From Streptomyces aurantiogriseus (GTDB taxonomy: Bacteria; Actinomycetota; Actinomycetes; Streptomycetales; Streptomycetaceae), in contig NZ_BMSX01000016.1 in the NCBI RefSeq assembly GCF_014649375.1, positions 216,207 through 280,206 of the forward strand: 64,000 bases of DNA, read 5' to 3'. Each line of letters begins with the position of its first letter. Positions within the stretch are counted from its first letter, which is position 1. Positions 1 to 7,210 of the stretch are shown here, piece after piece. A program made the position numbers and the translations under genes. The notes below the pieces were generated by a model. That model was not told where the DNA came from. It worked only from the letters and a program-made list of their open reading frames with translations, and ran no database searches.

Positions 1-181
1 CGAGCGCCTCGCGGCTGGGGAAGTTGCGGTAGAACGTGCCCTGCCCGACCCCCGCCTTCTTGGCGATCACGCTCAGTGGAACGTCCTGCGCACGCGTCAG
101 CTCGGCCAGCGCCACCTCCAGGATGCGCTCGCGATTGCGCTGCGCGTCCGAGCGCTGAGGCGCGCCCTTCTTCGGCTCCAC
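1..181 (-). CDS. TetR/AcrR family regulator, N-terminal part (runs off the window)
   Basis: The minus strand encodes about 60 residues of a TetR DNA-binding head. A basic start (VEPKKGAPQ) is followed by RERILEVALAELTR and then a helix-turn-helix ending in GVGQGTFYRNFPSREAL, the typical TetR recognition helix and following segment. The GTG start at 181 is preceded by GAGGAGG at suitable spacing, which is why it is preferred over an ATG at 203 that lies in another frame. TetR proteins repress neighbouring genes until a ligand binds the C-terminal domain. That domain is outside the window, so ligand and targets cannot be inferred. Confidence 0.85.
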   Translation of the reverse strand, partial: MEPKKGAPQRSDAQRNRERILEVALAELTRAQDVPLSVIAKKAGVGQGTFYRNFPSREAL

Positions 182-358
182 TCGCCCTCCTCGCAGGGCC
201 CATGAGCGGCACCCCTTGCCCACCGACTGTCGGCCGGTCAGCCATCCGCCCCATTACCCGGTAGCGGACTGCTGTCCGCTTGGCCCCACCATAGCGGCGA
301 GCGCACCCCGGCCGACGACCCGGTCGGCATCAAGGCCACATGGCGGCCAGGGGACGGG

Positions 359-1090
359 TTACTCGCCGACGGCACCGTCGATGGCTTCGCGGAGGAGGTC
401 CGCGTGACCGACGTGGCGGGCCGCGCTTCGCCCGGATGAGGTCGTACAAGGCCTTGCCGCGGCGCGGGACCGAGGCACCGGCGGGAGCGGTCTGCTGCTG
501 CTCAGTCCCGGGGGGGCACCTTGGAGGATCCGGCCGACGGCGGCTTCGGCTCGCTCCGGCTGTTCCTCGAACCACCTGCTGAGATGTTCCCGCACGGCCT
601 CCGCGACGCAGCCACGTACTGCGGCGCCGCCCAGCACGCCGTGCGTGGCTCCGAGGAACTCGGGACGGTCCAGCTTCACCGACACGACCGCCGTCAGGCC
701 CTCGCCGATCCGGTCGGCGGCGAGATCAGGGTCCGCTGCCGTCAGCAGCTGCCGCTCCCGCACGTACGCGTTGACCGCGGCCGCCACCCCGTCGCGCAAG
801 CCCGCCACGTGCGCGCCGTCTTCGCGGGTGGGCCGGCTGTTGGCGAAGCTCCGGACCCGTTCCCCGGGGGAGTCGCACCACCGGAGGGCCGCCTCCACCG
901 TCCCCGCCATCCGCTGGTCCTCCCGCTCGAAGCCGATGACGTCCGGGTGAACGGGCGCCCCCGACTGCGCGTCGAGGAAGGCGACGAAGTCCCGCGGACC
1001 GCGGCCGGAATGCGGCCGGGAGCCCGCCGAAGCCCCGCACGACCCCGCCCCCAGCGGCCCTGAGGCCCCCGCTTCCGGCACGCCGCACAC
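359..1090 (-). pseudogene. Remnant of a GyrB/ParE-type topoisomerase subunit (transducer domain only)
   Basis: Between about 994 and 520 (minus strand) the frame reads RDFVAFLDAQSGAPVHPDVI, then SFANSRPTREDGAHVAGLRD, IGEGLTAVVSVKL and HLSRWFEEQPERAEAAVGRIL. These line up in order with the GyrB/ParE transducer domain (compare SFANTINTHEGGTHEEGF, IREGLTAVISVKL and LxxWFExxP of intact enzymes). The N-terminal GHKL ATPase domain and the C-terminal TOPRIM domain are absent. After residue 190 the frame loses similarity, while a neighbouring frame continues with GKALYDLIRAKRG, which points to a frameshift. The canonical THEGGTHE is degraded to TREDGAHV. An intact subunit is about 650-700 residues. 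This is best read as a decayed extra copy, with function unlikely. Confidence 0.7.
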
Positions 1091-1272
1091 CCGCCCGCAA
1101 CGCCGCGTCCGCCTGCTTCACCGCCGCACTTTTCTGCCGAGCGGGAGTCACCCTGTCGAGCACAGTCATCCGCTGTCCTGACGATCATTCAGTTCCGTAC
1201 AACCCGCGGGGAGTACTGAGGGTCATAGCTTCCAAGACGACGACGGGACTCCTCGTCCACCAGGGGGCTGCC

Positions 1273-3447
1273 ATGACCATCCGCACGATCAGTCGCACCT
1301 CGCTCACGATCGGGACCGCCGTCGCGCTGGCGGTCGGCGGTCTCGGTCTCTCCCCGGCGCCCGCGGCGGCCTCGCCGGGTGCGCCGCGAGTGGCCGAGGA
1401 CGAGATAGTGTTCCCGCTCGGCACCAGGGGCGACCTGAAGGCTCATATCGAGACCCTCGCGCTGGGCGGCGGGAAGCTCAGCGTGCTGGGAACGGCGGAC
1501 CCCGAGCCGGATCGCGGGCTGTGGGAGTTCGACCTCCCGGCCGTCGGCACCCCGCAGCCGGGGCCCCGGAAGCTCGCGGCCTCCCACGTCTGGACGAACT
1601 ACCCGTGCGAGGGCGTCGACCCCGCGGAGTACACGTGCAGCGGGTTCTACTCCACGCTGTGGGCGCTCGGCGACGGCCGGGTCGCTTTCATGACGCCGTT
1701 CGGGGGCCAGGAGGCCCTCGGCGGCGGGGCGCCCCAGGGCGACCTCGGGCTCGGCCCGTTCGACTGGGAGTCCCCGGACCGTGTGGTGGCGGCCGGCGGT
1801 TCGTACGTTGCGATCAACGACGAGGGCGTGCAGCGCATCGGCTCCTTCGACCCGGGCGTGCCCTGGCCGGGGCAGGTCCACACCCGGTCGGTCACCGCGG
1901 TGTCCATCTGGGGCACGAAGATCTGGAAGCCGGGCAGCACCGCCGGCACGGTCAACTCGTACGACCTGGTCAGCAAGGCGAACTCGGCGAACGTGACGCT
2001 CGGCTCCGGCTGCGTCCCCGACGACCTGCAGGCGGTCGGGCGGTGGCTGTACTGGCGCTGCTCCGCGTCGGACAAAGCCGGGGTATGGGACCACGGCACC
2101 GGCAGGAACATCCCCGTCCCCGGTGCGCTGCCCGCCAAGGTCGGCGACGGCTATCTGGTTCAGCAGTCCGAGGACGGGCGGACGGTGACGCTCACCGACT
2201 TCCACCTCGGCGGGGGCCACCCGGCCACCACCACCCCCTTCTTCTCGGTCCCCGAGGAGTCGTGGATCGGCATGCTGACCGTCGACCGGTACGGCGGCCA
2301 TGTGGCCTACGTCGACGGCGAGCGGATGATCCACATCCGGCCGGTGACGGTGCCGCGGTCGCCGATCAGCCTGTTCGACTGGCGCGCGGACTCCACAGTG
2401 GACCTGCGCACGGCGAGCGACCCCCTGTGGGAGGGCACCTGGCGGTTCACCCGCCCTCCCGCCTCCTGGAAGCTCACCCTCAAGGACGCGTACGGCACCA
2501 CCGTCCGCACCCTCACCGGCAGCTCCCACGAAGGCGCCGCCGTCCGCGCCGCCTGGGACGGCAAGGACGACGCGGGCGAGAAGGCGGTGAGCGGCCGCTA
2601 CCACTGGACCATGACCGTGGACCCGGGCGACGGTGGCGCTGTCCGCACCCTCCCGCCCGGGAGCTTCTGGCTTTCCGGCGGGGGGTCCGCCTTCCGTGAC
2701 GCCGACACCGACGGCTACGGCGAGCTGTACACGATGACCAGCGGCGGCCTGCTCGAGGTCCACCGGTTCTCCGGCGGCAGGCTGACCACCTCCCGCGGCT
2801 GGTCGGGCTGGAACCCGGGCACCCGCTTCCTCCCCATCGGCGACATGACCGGCGACGGCTGCTCCGACATGCTCACCAAGACCACCGACGGCAAGCTCTA
2901 CCGGTACTCCGGCGGCTGCACCGGCGTCTTCCTGCCTGATGCCGAGGGCGCGTGGATCGGCTCGGGCTGGAGCGGCTTCGACGCCGTCGTCGCCGCCGAC
3001 GACTTCACCGGTGACCACCGCCCGGACCTGCTGGCCCGCCAGGCCGCGACCGGCTACCTCTACCTGTACAAGTCCAACCCCAGTGGCCGTCTGGACGCGG
3101 GTGTGCGCGTCGGCACCGGATGGAAGGGCTACACCATCGTCGGCGCCGCCGACGTGACCGGCGACGGCATCGGCGACCTCATCGCGCGGGACGCCGGCGG
3201 CGAGCTGTGGCGCTACGACGGCAACGGCACGGGCGGCTTCAAGCCGCGGGCGCTGGTATTCCGGGACTGGGGCGCCGGCCGCAACGCGATCATCGCCGTC
3301 GGCGATGTGACCGGCGACGGTTTCCCCGACCTCGTCTCCCGGACCACCGACGGCAAGCTGCTGCGGAACAAGGGCTGGGGCGACGGCACTTTCAGCGCCA
3401 CCTACACCCTCGCCTCCGGCTGGCAGACGTATCGCGGGCTGTTCTGA
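1273..3447 (+). CDS. Secreted FG-GAP/VCBS repeat protein
   Basis: The 724-residue product begins with a Sec-type signal peptide (basic MTIRTISRTS, hydrophobic stretch, cleavage near APAAAS around residue 34), so it is exported. The middle (about 380-450) resembles the FlgD-type Ig fold (LTLKDAYGTTVRTLTG, AAWDGKDDAGEKAVSGRYHW). The C-terminal 200 residues hold four FG-GAP/VCBS-like calcium-binding repeats, each with DxTGDGxxDLxxR followed by DGKLYRYSGG or similar (MTGDGCSDML, FTGDHRPDLL, VTGDGIGDLI, VTGDGFPDLV). Such repeats form beta-propeller blades used for surface binding. The start is supported by AGGGGG seven bases upstream. No enzymatic motif is visible, so a specific function cannot be given. 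Confidence 0.85.
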   Translation: MTIRTISRTSLTIGTAVALAVGGLGLSPAPAAASPGAPRVAEDEIVFPLGTRGDLKAHIETLALGGGKLSVLGTADPEPDRGLWEFDLPAVGTPQPGPRKLAASHVWTNYPCEGVDPAEYTCSGFYSTLWALGDGRVAFMTPFGGQEALGGGAPQGDLGLGPFDWESPDRVVAAGGSYVAINDEGVQRIGSFDPGVPWPGQVHTRSVTAVSIWGTKIWKPGSTAGTVNSYDLVSKANSANVTLGSGCVPDDLQAVGRWLYWRCSASDKAGVWDHGTGRNIPVPGALPAKVGDGYLVQQSEDGRTVTLTDFHLGGGHPATTTPFFSVPEESWIGMLTVDRYGGHVAYVDGERMIHIRPVTVPRSPISLFDWRADSTVDLRTASDPLWEGTWRFTRPPASWKLTLKDAYGTTVRTLTGSSHEGAAVRAAWDGKDDAGEKAVSGRYHWTMTVDPGDGGAVRTLPPGSFWLSGGGSAFRDADTDGYGELYTMTSGGLLEVHRFSGGRLTTSRGWSGWNPGTRFLPIGDMTGDGCSDMLTKTTDGKLYRYSGGCTGVFLPDAEGAWIGSGWSGFDAVVAADDFTGDHRPDLLARQAATGYLYLYKSNPSGRLDAGVRVGTGWKGYTIVGAADVTGDGIGDLIARDAGGELWRYDGNGTGGFKPRALVFRDWGAGRNAIIAVGDVTGDGFPDLVSRTTDGKLLRNKGWGDGTFSATYTLASGWQTYRGLF

Positions 3448-3466
3448 GGCGGCACTGATCCGGCGC

Positions 3467-3533
3467 ACAGGGCGCACCTGCCCTGTCCAGTCGGATCACG
3501 GCCCGCGCCCGGGCTGTGCCGACGGGCGCGGGC
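3467..3533 (+). terminator. Tandem hairpins downstream of the FG-GAP gene
   Basis: Two inverted repeats follow the stop codon. The first is ACAGGGC (3467-3473) with GCCCTGT (3480-3486) around a 6-nt loop. The second is GCCCGCGCCCG (3501-3511) with CGGGCGCGGGC (3523-3533) around an 11-nt loop. This GC-rich pair without a U tract is the usual form of Streptomyces terminators. Confidence 0.6.
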
Positions 3534-3708
3534 TGTCGGCTCGTCGATGCAGCATCGCTCGGGCCGCACGCTCCGCGCCCTGGAGACCCAGGTCCGCATC
3601 AGCGAGGTCGACAGGAGCAGACCCCGGCGAGTACCGGGCCGGATCGGCCTGCTGGTCGGGATGGACGGCCTGGACGCCGGTGCCCTCGTACAGCTCGGCG
3701 GCAGTCAT
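3496..3708 (-). CDS. Small hypothetical protein
   Basis: This 70-residue frame starts MTAAELYEGTGVQAVHP and overlaps the end of the next upstream minus-strand frame by ATGA, which is the only positional support for it. No family is recognised and there is no signal peptide or membrane segment. It overlaps the hairpins downstream of the FG-GAP gene, which argues against it. It may be part of a decayed region together with its neighbour. Confidence 0.2.
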   Translation of the reverse strand: MTAAELYEGTGVQAVHPDQQADPARYSPGSAPVDLADADLGLQGAERAARAMLHRRADSPRPSAQPGRGP

Positions 3709-4004
3709 ATGAGCGGCTGCCCAGGTCCCAGCGGCACCTGGGCGGAGTGCACAGGTTCGGTGCCGACACCTGGGGCCGGCCGGTCATAGCACTCGATCAG
3801 CAGGTCACCGCGTAGGTCGTCGAGTTCGCTCCGGGCCTCCTGCAGGAAGGCGGTGGCCCACGCTTCCAGGGACGAGTCCCTCAACGCACCGTGCGGAACC
3901 TGCCTGAACTCCGGTCCGCCCAGTCCCTTCCACCCAGCCCACGGCTCAGCGGCTGTACGAATGCGCAGGCGATACCAGTAAGGCTGCCGACAGGGCTTCT
4001 TCAT
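3705..4004 (-). CDS. Hypothetical protein, about 99 residues
   Basis: The frame starts MKKPCRQPYWYRLRIRTAAE and continues with WKGLGGPEFRQVP, a helical EAWATAFLQEARSELDDL and LLIECYDRPAPG. The composition is protein-like, with balanced acidic and aromatic residues unlike most shadow frames here. A GGAG lies about ten bases upstream of the chosen ATG. The frame is open further upstream to 4100. I recognise no family. It could be a small actinomycete-specific protein or the tail of a decayed gene. Confidence 0.35.
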   Translation of the reverse strand: MKKPCRQPYWYRLRIRTAAEPWAGWKGLGGPEFRQVPHGALRDSSLEAWATAFLQEARSELDDLRGDLLIECYDRPAPGVGTEPVHSAQVPLGPGQPLI

Positions 4005-4146
4005 CAGGACTCTGCTCCAGACATCATTCAACGGCCCTCGTGGCCACGTCGTGCCCCTCCCCCAGTCAGCGCGGCAACCTCGCCATTCTGCCGGGCACAT
4101 GATGGCCCGGACAGGCCCCAGGTGACGTCGTCATGGGGGGCCGCAG

Positions 4147-4497
4147 CTACGCCGCCGGGTCTCTAACCGCACCGTGGTGTCCCGAAGGGCCCTGCCCGCG
4201 CAGCGCTTGACGCGCCCGGCCGGCCACGGCCTCGACCCGCCGCACTCGGTTCCTGCACCACACCGTCGACGAGCGGTACACAGCGGCGGCCTGTCCCGGC
4301 GGGTTGTGGTGCGGCAGTAGCCGCTGCGGGTCCACCGCGTAGGCTCTCGCGGCCAGTTGCTCCCACAGCCGGGCGGTGGAGGAGACGGGCACGGGCCCGA
4401 ACTTCGCCACGAGGACGGCGCCCACACCGACACTGAGACCGAGGCCCACATACCTGCGCACGGGACGGCGCCCGGACCGACTGAAGTTTCTCGCCAT
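4147..4497 (-). CDS. Possible small membrane-anchored hypothetical protein
   Basis: This 116-residue frame has a basic N-terminus (MARNFSRSGRRPVRRY), one hydrophobic segment (VGLGLSVGVGAVLVAKFGPV, about 17-36) and a basic tail. The layout fits a type II membrane protein, but no family is recognised and no clear ribosome-binding site precedes the ATG, so a chance frame cannot be excluded. Confidence 0.22.
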   Translation of the reverse strand: MARNFSRSGRRPVRRYVGLGLSVGVGAVLVAKFGPVPVSSTARLWEQLAARAYAVDPQRLLPHHNPPGQAAAVYRSSTVWCRNRVRRVEAVAGRARQALRGQGPSGHHGAVRDPAA

Positions 4498-4745
4498 GGC
4501 CGCACGCTACGGCCGCTCAGGAGTCACCGTCATGCGTCCCCGTACTCAAGGATCCCGTAGGTACCTGCGCTGCTGCGCCCGGCGACGCCGGCTCCTCACA
4601 TATGCGGGGCACGCCCGCGGCTCCCCGCCGCTCGCGGACCCCGGCGGTACGGAAGTGGCCCGTACGGGCCGAGGTGATCGGGAAAAGGCCCGTCCCGGTA
4701 GCCCCTGGCGGCGCGCCCGGGGCGTTGTCAGTGGTGGCAGGCAGG

Positions 4746-6842
4746 ATGGCGGACATGACCACACCTGCAGCTGTGATCCTGGATGCCTCCGCCTACGCCC
4801 AAGCTGTCGAGGACGCGGTGAAAGCGTCGGCCGCCTACTACGCGGGCGGCACCTCACCGCTCGACGACGACGCCTACGACCGACTCATCAGAGGCATCGC
4901 CGCCTGGGAGGCCGATCACCCCGACCAGGTGCTGCCCGACTCTCCGACCGGGAAGGTCGCCGGCGGCGCCGTCGAAGGCGATGTCCCGCACACGGTGGCG
5001 ATGCTGAGCCTGGACAACGTGTTCTCGCCGGAGGAGTTCACCGCATGGACGGCCTCGCTGGCCCGGCGCGTCGGCCACGACGTCACCCGGTTCAGTGTCG
5101 AGCCGAAGCTGGACGGTCTCGCGGTCGCGGCCCGTTACCTTCACGGCCGTCTCACCAGGCTGATCACGCGGGGCGACGGGACGGCCGGGGAGGACGTCTC
5201 GCACGCCATCAGCACGATCGAGGGCCTGCCCGAGCAGCTGGCCGAACCGGTCACGGTGGAGGTGCGCGGCGAAGTCCTGATGACCACCGCCCAGTTCGAG
5301 CACGCCAACGAGGTACGTACCGCGCACGGCGGGCAGCCGTTCGCGAACCCGCGCAACGCCGCTGCGGGCACCCTGCGGGCCAAGGAGCGCGCGTACACCG
5401 TCCCCATGACGTTCTTCGGCTACGGCCTGCTGCCCCTCGCCGACACCGAAACCGCGCTCGCCGCCCGGCTGGGTGAGAGCGCGCACAGCGACCTGATGGC
5501 CCAGGCCGCCGCGCTCGGGGTGAACACGACCGCCGAGACCGCGGTGCCCGGCATCACCGCCCACACCGTGGAGGAGGTCCTGGCCCGTGTGCAGGAGATC
5601 GCCGCCCTGCGGCCGGGGCTGCCGTTCGGGATCGACGGGATCGTCATCAAGGCCGACTTCGCCGCCGACCAGCAGGCCGCCGGATCGGGTTCACGCGCAC
5701 CGCGCTGGGCGATCGCCTACAAGCTGCCCGCAGTCGAGAAGATCACCCGACTGCTGGAGGTGGAGTGGAACGTGGGCCGCACCGGCATCATCGCCCCCCG
5801 CGCCGTGCTGGAACCGGTCGAGATCGACGGTTCCACCATCACCTACGCCACCCTCCACAACCCGGCCGACATCACCCGCCGCGACCTGCGCCTGGGCGAC
5901 CACGTCATGGTCCACCGGGCCGGCGACGTCATCCCCCGCATCGAAGCTCCCGTCGCCCACCTGCGCACCGGCACCGAGCAGCCCATCGCCTTCCCCGAGG
6001 CCTGCCCGCGGTGCGGCTCCGACATCGACACCAGCGAGCAGCGCTGGCGCTGCTCGAACGGCCGCAACTGCCACCTCGTCGCGTCCCTCTCCTACGCCGC
6101 CGGCCGCGACCAGCTCGACATCGAAGGCCTCGGCCACACCCGCGTCGTCCAGCTCGTCGAAGCCGGCCTGGTCGCGGATCTCGCCGACCTGTTCACCCTC
6201 ACCCGCGACCAGCTCCTCGGCCTGGAGCGCATGAGCGAGACCAGCACCGACAACCTCCTCGCCGCGATCGCCACAGCCAAGAGCCGGCCGCTGTCACGGG
6301 TACTGTGCGCACTCGGCGTCCGCGGCACCGGCCGCTCCATGTCCCGCCGCATCGCCCGGTACTTCGCCACCATGGACGACATCCGCGCCGCCGACGCCGA
6401 AACCATGCAGCAGGTCGAGGGCATCGGCACCGAGAAGGCCCCGTCCATCGTCGCCGAGCTCGCCGAACTCGCCCCGCTCATCGACAAACTCGCCGCGGCC
6501 GGGGTCAACATGACCGAGCCCGGCGCCACCCCGCCCACCACGGCGGACACCGACGCCGACAGCACCACCGTGGCCGCGGAACGGGCGGACGGTCCGCTGG
6601 CCGGGATGACGGTGGTGGTCACCGGCGGGATGACCGGGCCCTTGGAGATGCTCAGCCGCAACCAGATGAACGAGCTCATCGAACGCGCCGGCGGCCGCTC
6701 CTCCTCCAGCGTCTCCAAGAAGACGCACCTGGTCGTCGCCGGAGAAGGCGCCGGATCCAAGCGCACCAAGGCCGAAGCCCTCGGCATCCGGCTGGCCGCC
6801 CCGGACGAATTCGCCACCCTCGTCGCCGACTACCTCAGCTGA
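4746..6842 (+). CDS. ligA: NAD-dependent DNA ligase (LigA family, probable second copy)
   Basis: The 698-residue protein seals DNA nicks using NAD+. It has the adenylation motif VEPKLDGLAV with the nucleophilic Lys near residue 121, then RGDGTAGEDV and NPRNAAAGTLR of the nucleotidyltransferase domain, an OB domain with WNVGRTG, a four-Cys zinc finger (CPRCG near 420 and CSNGRNC), helix-hairpin-helix repeats, and a C-terminal BRCT domain from about residue 618 (GMTVVVTGG to the end). All main domains are present and the length is close to the family norm. The ATG at 4746 is chosen because the upstream extension is low-complexity Arg/Pro. Streptomyces usually keep one housekeeping ligA elsewhere. 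This gene has no replication neighbours and a somewhat divergent sequence, so it is probably an accessory copy (inference). Confidence 0.92.
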   Translation: MADMTTPAAVILDASAYAQAVEDAVKASAAYYAGGTSPLDDDAYDRLIRGIAAWEADHPDQVLPDSPTGKVAGGAVEGDVPHTVAMLSLDNVFSPEEFTAWTASLARRVGHDVTRFSVEPKLDGLAVAARYLHGRLTRLITRGDGTAGEDVSHAISTIEGLPEQLAEPVTVEVRGEVLMTTAQFEHANEVRTAHGGQPFANPRNAAAGTLRAKERAYTVPMTFFGYGLLPLADTETALAARLGESAHSDLMAQAAALGVNTTAETAVPGITAHTVEEVLARVQEIAALRPGLPFGIDGIVIKADFAADQQAAGSGSRAPRWAIAYKLPAVEKITRLLEVEWNVGRTGIIAPRAVLEPVEIDGSTITYATLHNPADITRRDLRLGDHVMVHRAGDVIPRIEAPVAHLRTGTEQPIAFPEACPRCGSDIDTSEQRWRCSNGRNCHLVASLSYAAGRDQLDIEGLGHTRVVQLVEAGLVADLADLFTLTRDQLLGLERMSETSTDNLLAAIATAKSRPLSRVLCALGVRGTGRSMSRRIARYFATMDDIRAADAETMQQVEGIGTEKAPSIVAELAELAPLIDKLAAAGVNMTEPGATPPTTADTDADSTTVAAERADGPLAGMTVVVTGGMTGPLEMLSRNQMNELIERAGGRSSSSVSKKTHLVVAGEGAGSKRTKAEALGIRLAAPDEFATLVADYLS

Positions 6843-7051
6843 CGTTCTCGGCAAGGAGCGTGGGTCCGCTCGCCACGGCCGCCGTGGGTGGCCTCGGCCT
6901 CGCGGCGGCGCTGGACGGAACCGAGACGACGGTTTTGTGTGACGAGACGGGAGCGGTCCTGACGTCGTCGGTGCGGGTCGTCGTCGACGAGGGCTGAGGA
7001 GCGGGCCTCGCAGCAAAGGCGCGAGACCCGGCTCTTCACGAGGCCCCGGAA

Positions 7052-7210
7052 TCAGTCGTTGTTGCCAAGCCTGCCGCATGCGGAGTCGTGGTCGCACTTC
7101 ACGCCCTGCCGGTTGCCGATGACGACATGCCCCGCGCCGACCCCGCCGGTCCCGTCGATGCTGCTGTGTCCGGCGTGGTGGTGTGCGAAGATCCGGTGCC
7201 ATGCGTCCAC
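7052..7210 (-). CDS. Possible small Cys-containing protein, antisense to the kinase start
   Basis: This 52-residue minus-strand frame starts at a GTG and ends KCDHDSACGRLGNND. The central GTGGVGAGHVVIGNRQGVKCDH is Gly-rich with two Cys, unlike the Arg/Pro-rich shadow frames nearby. Its start overlaps the first codons of the divergent kinase gene by ten bases. There is no strong ribosome-binding site or signal peptide and no family is recognised. It could instead be the 3' end of a lost gene. Confidence 0.25.
   Translation of the reverse strand: MDAWHRIFAHHHAGHSSIDGTGGVGAGHVVIGNRQGVKCDHDSACGRLGNND

Noticed and set aside
1189..3477. 762-residue open frame on the minus strand opposite the FG-GAP gene
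   Set aside because: Its sequence is low-complexity Val/Gly/Ala/Arg typical of a GC-biased antisense frame. The plus strand has a signal peptide and recognisable repeats.
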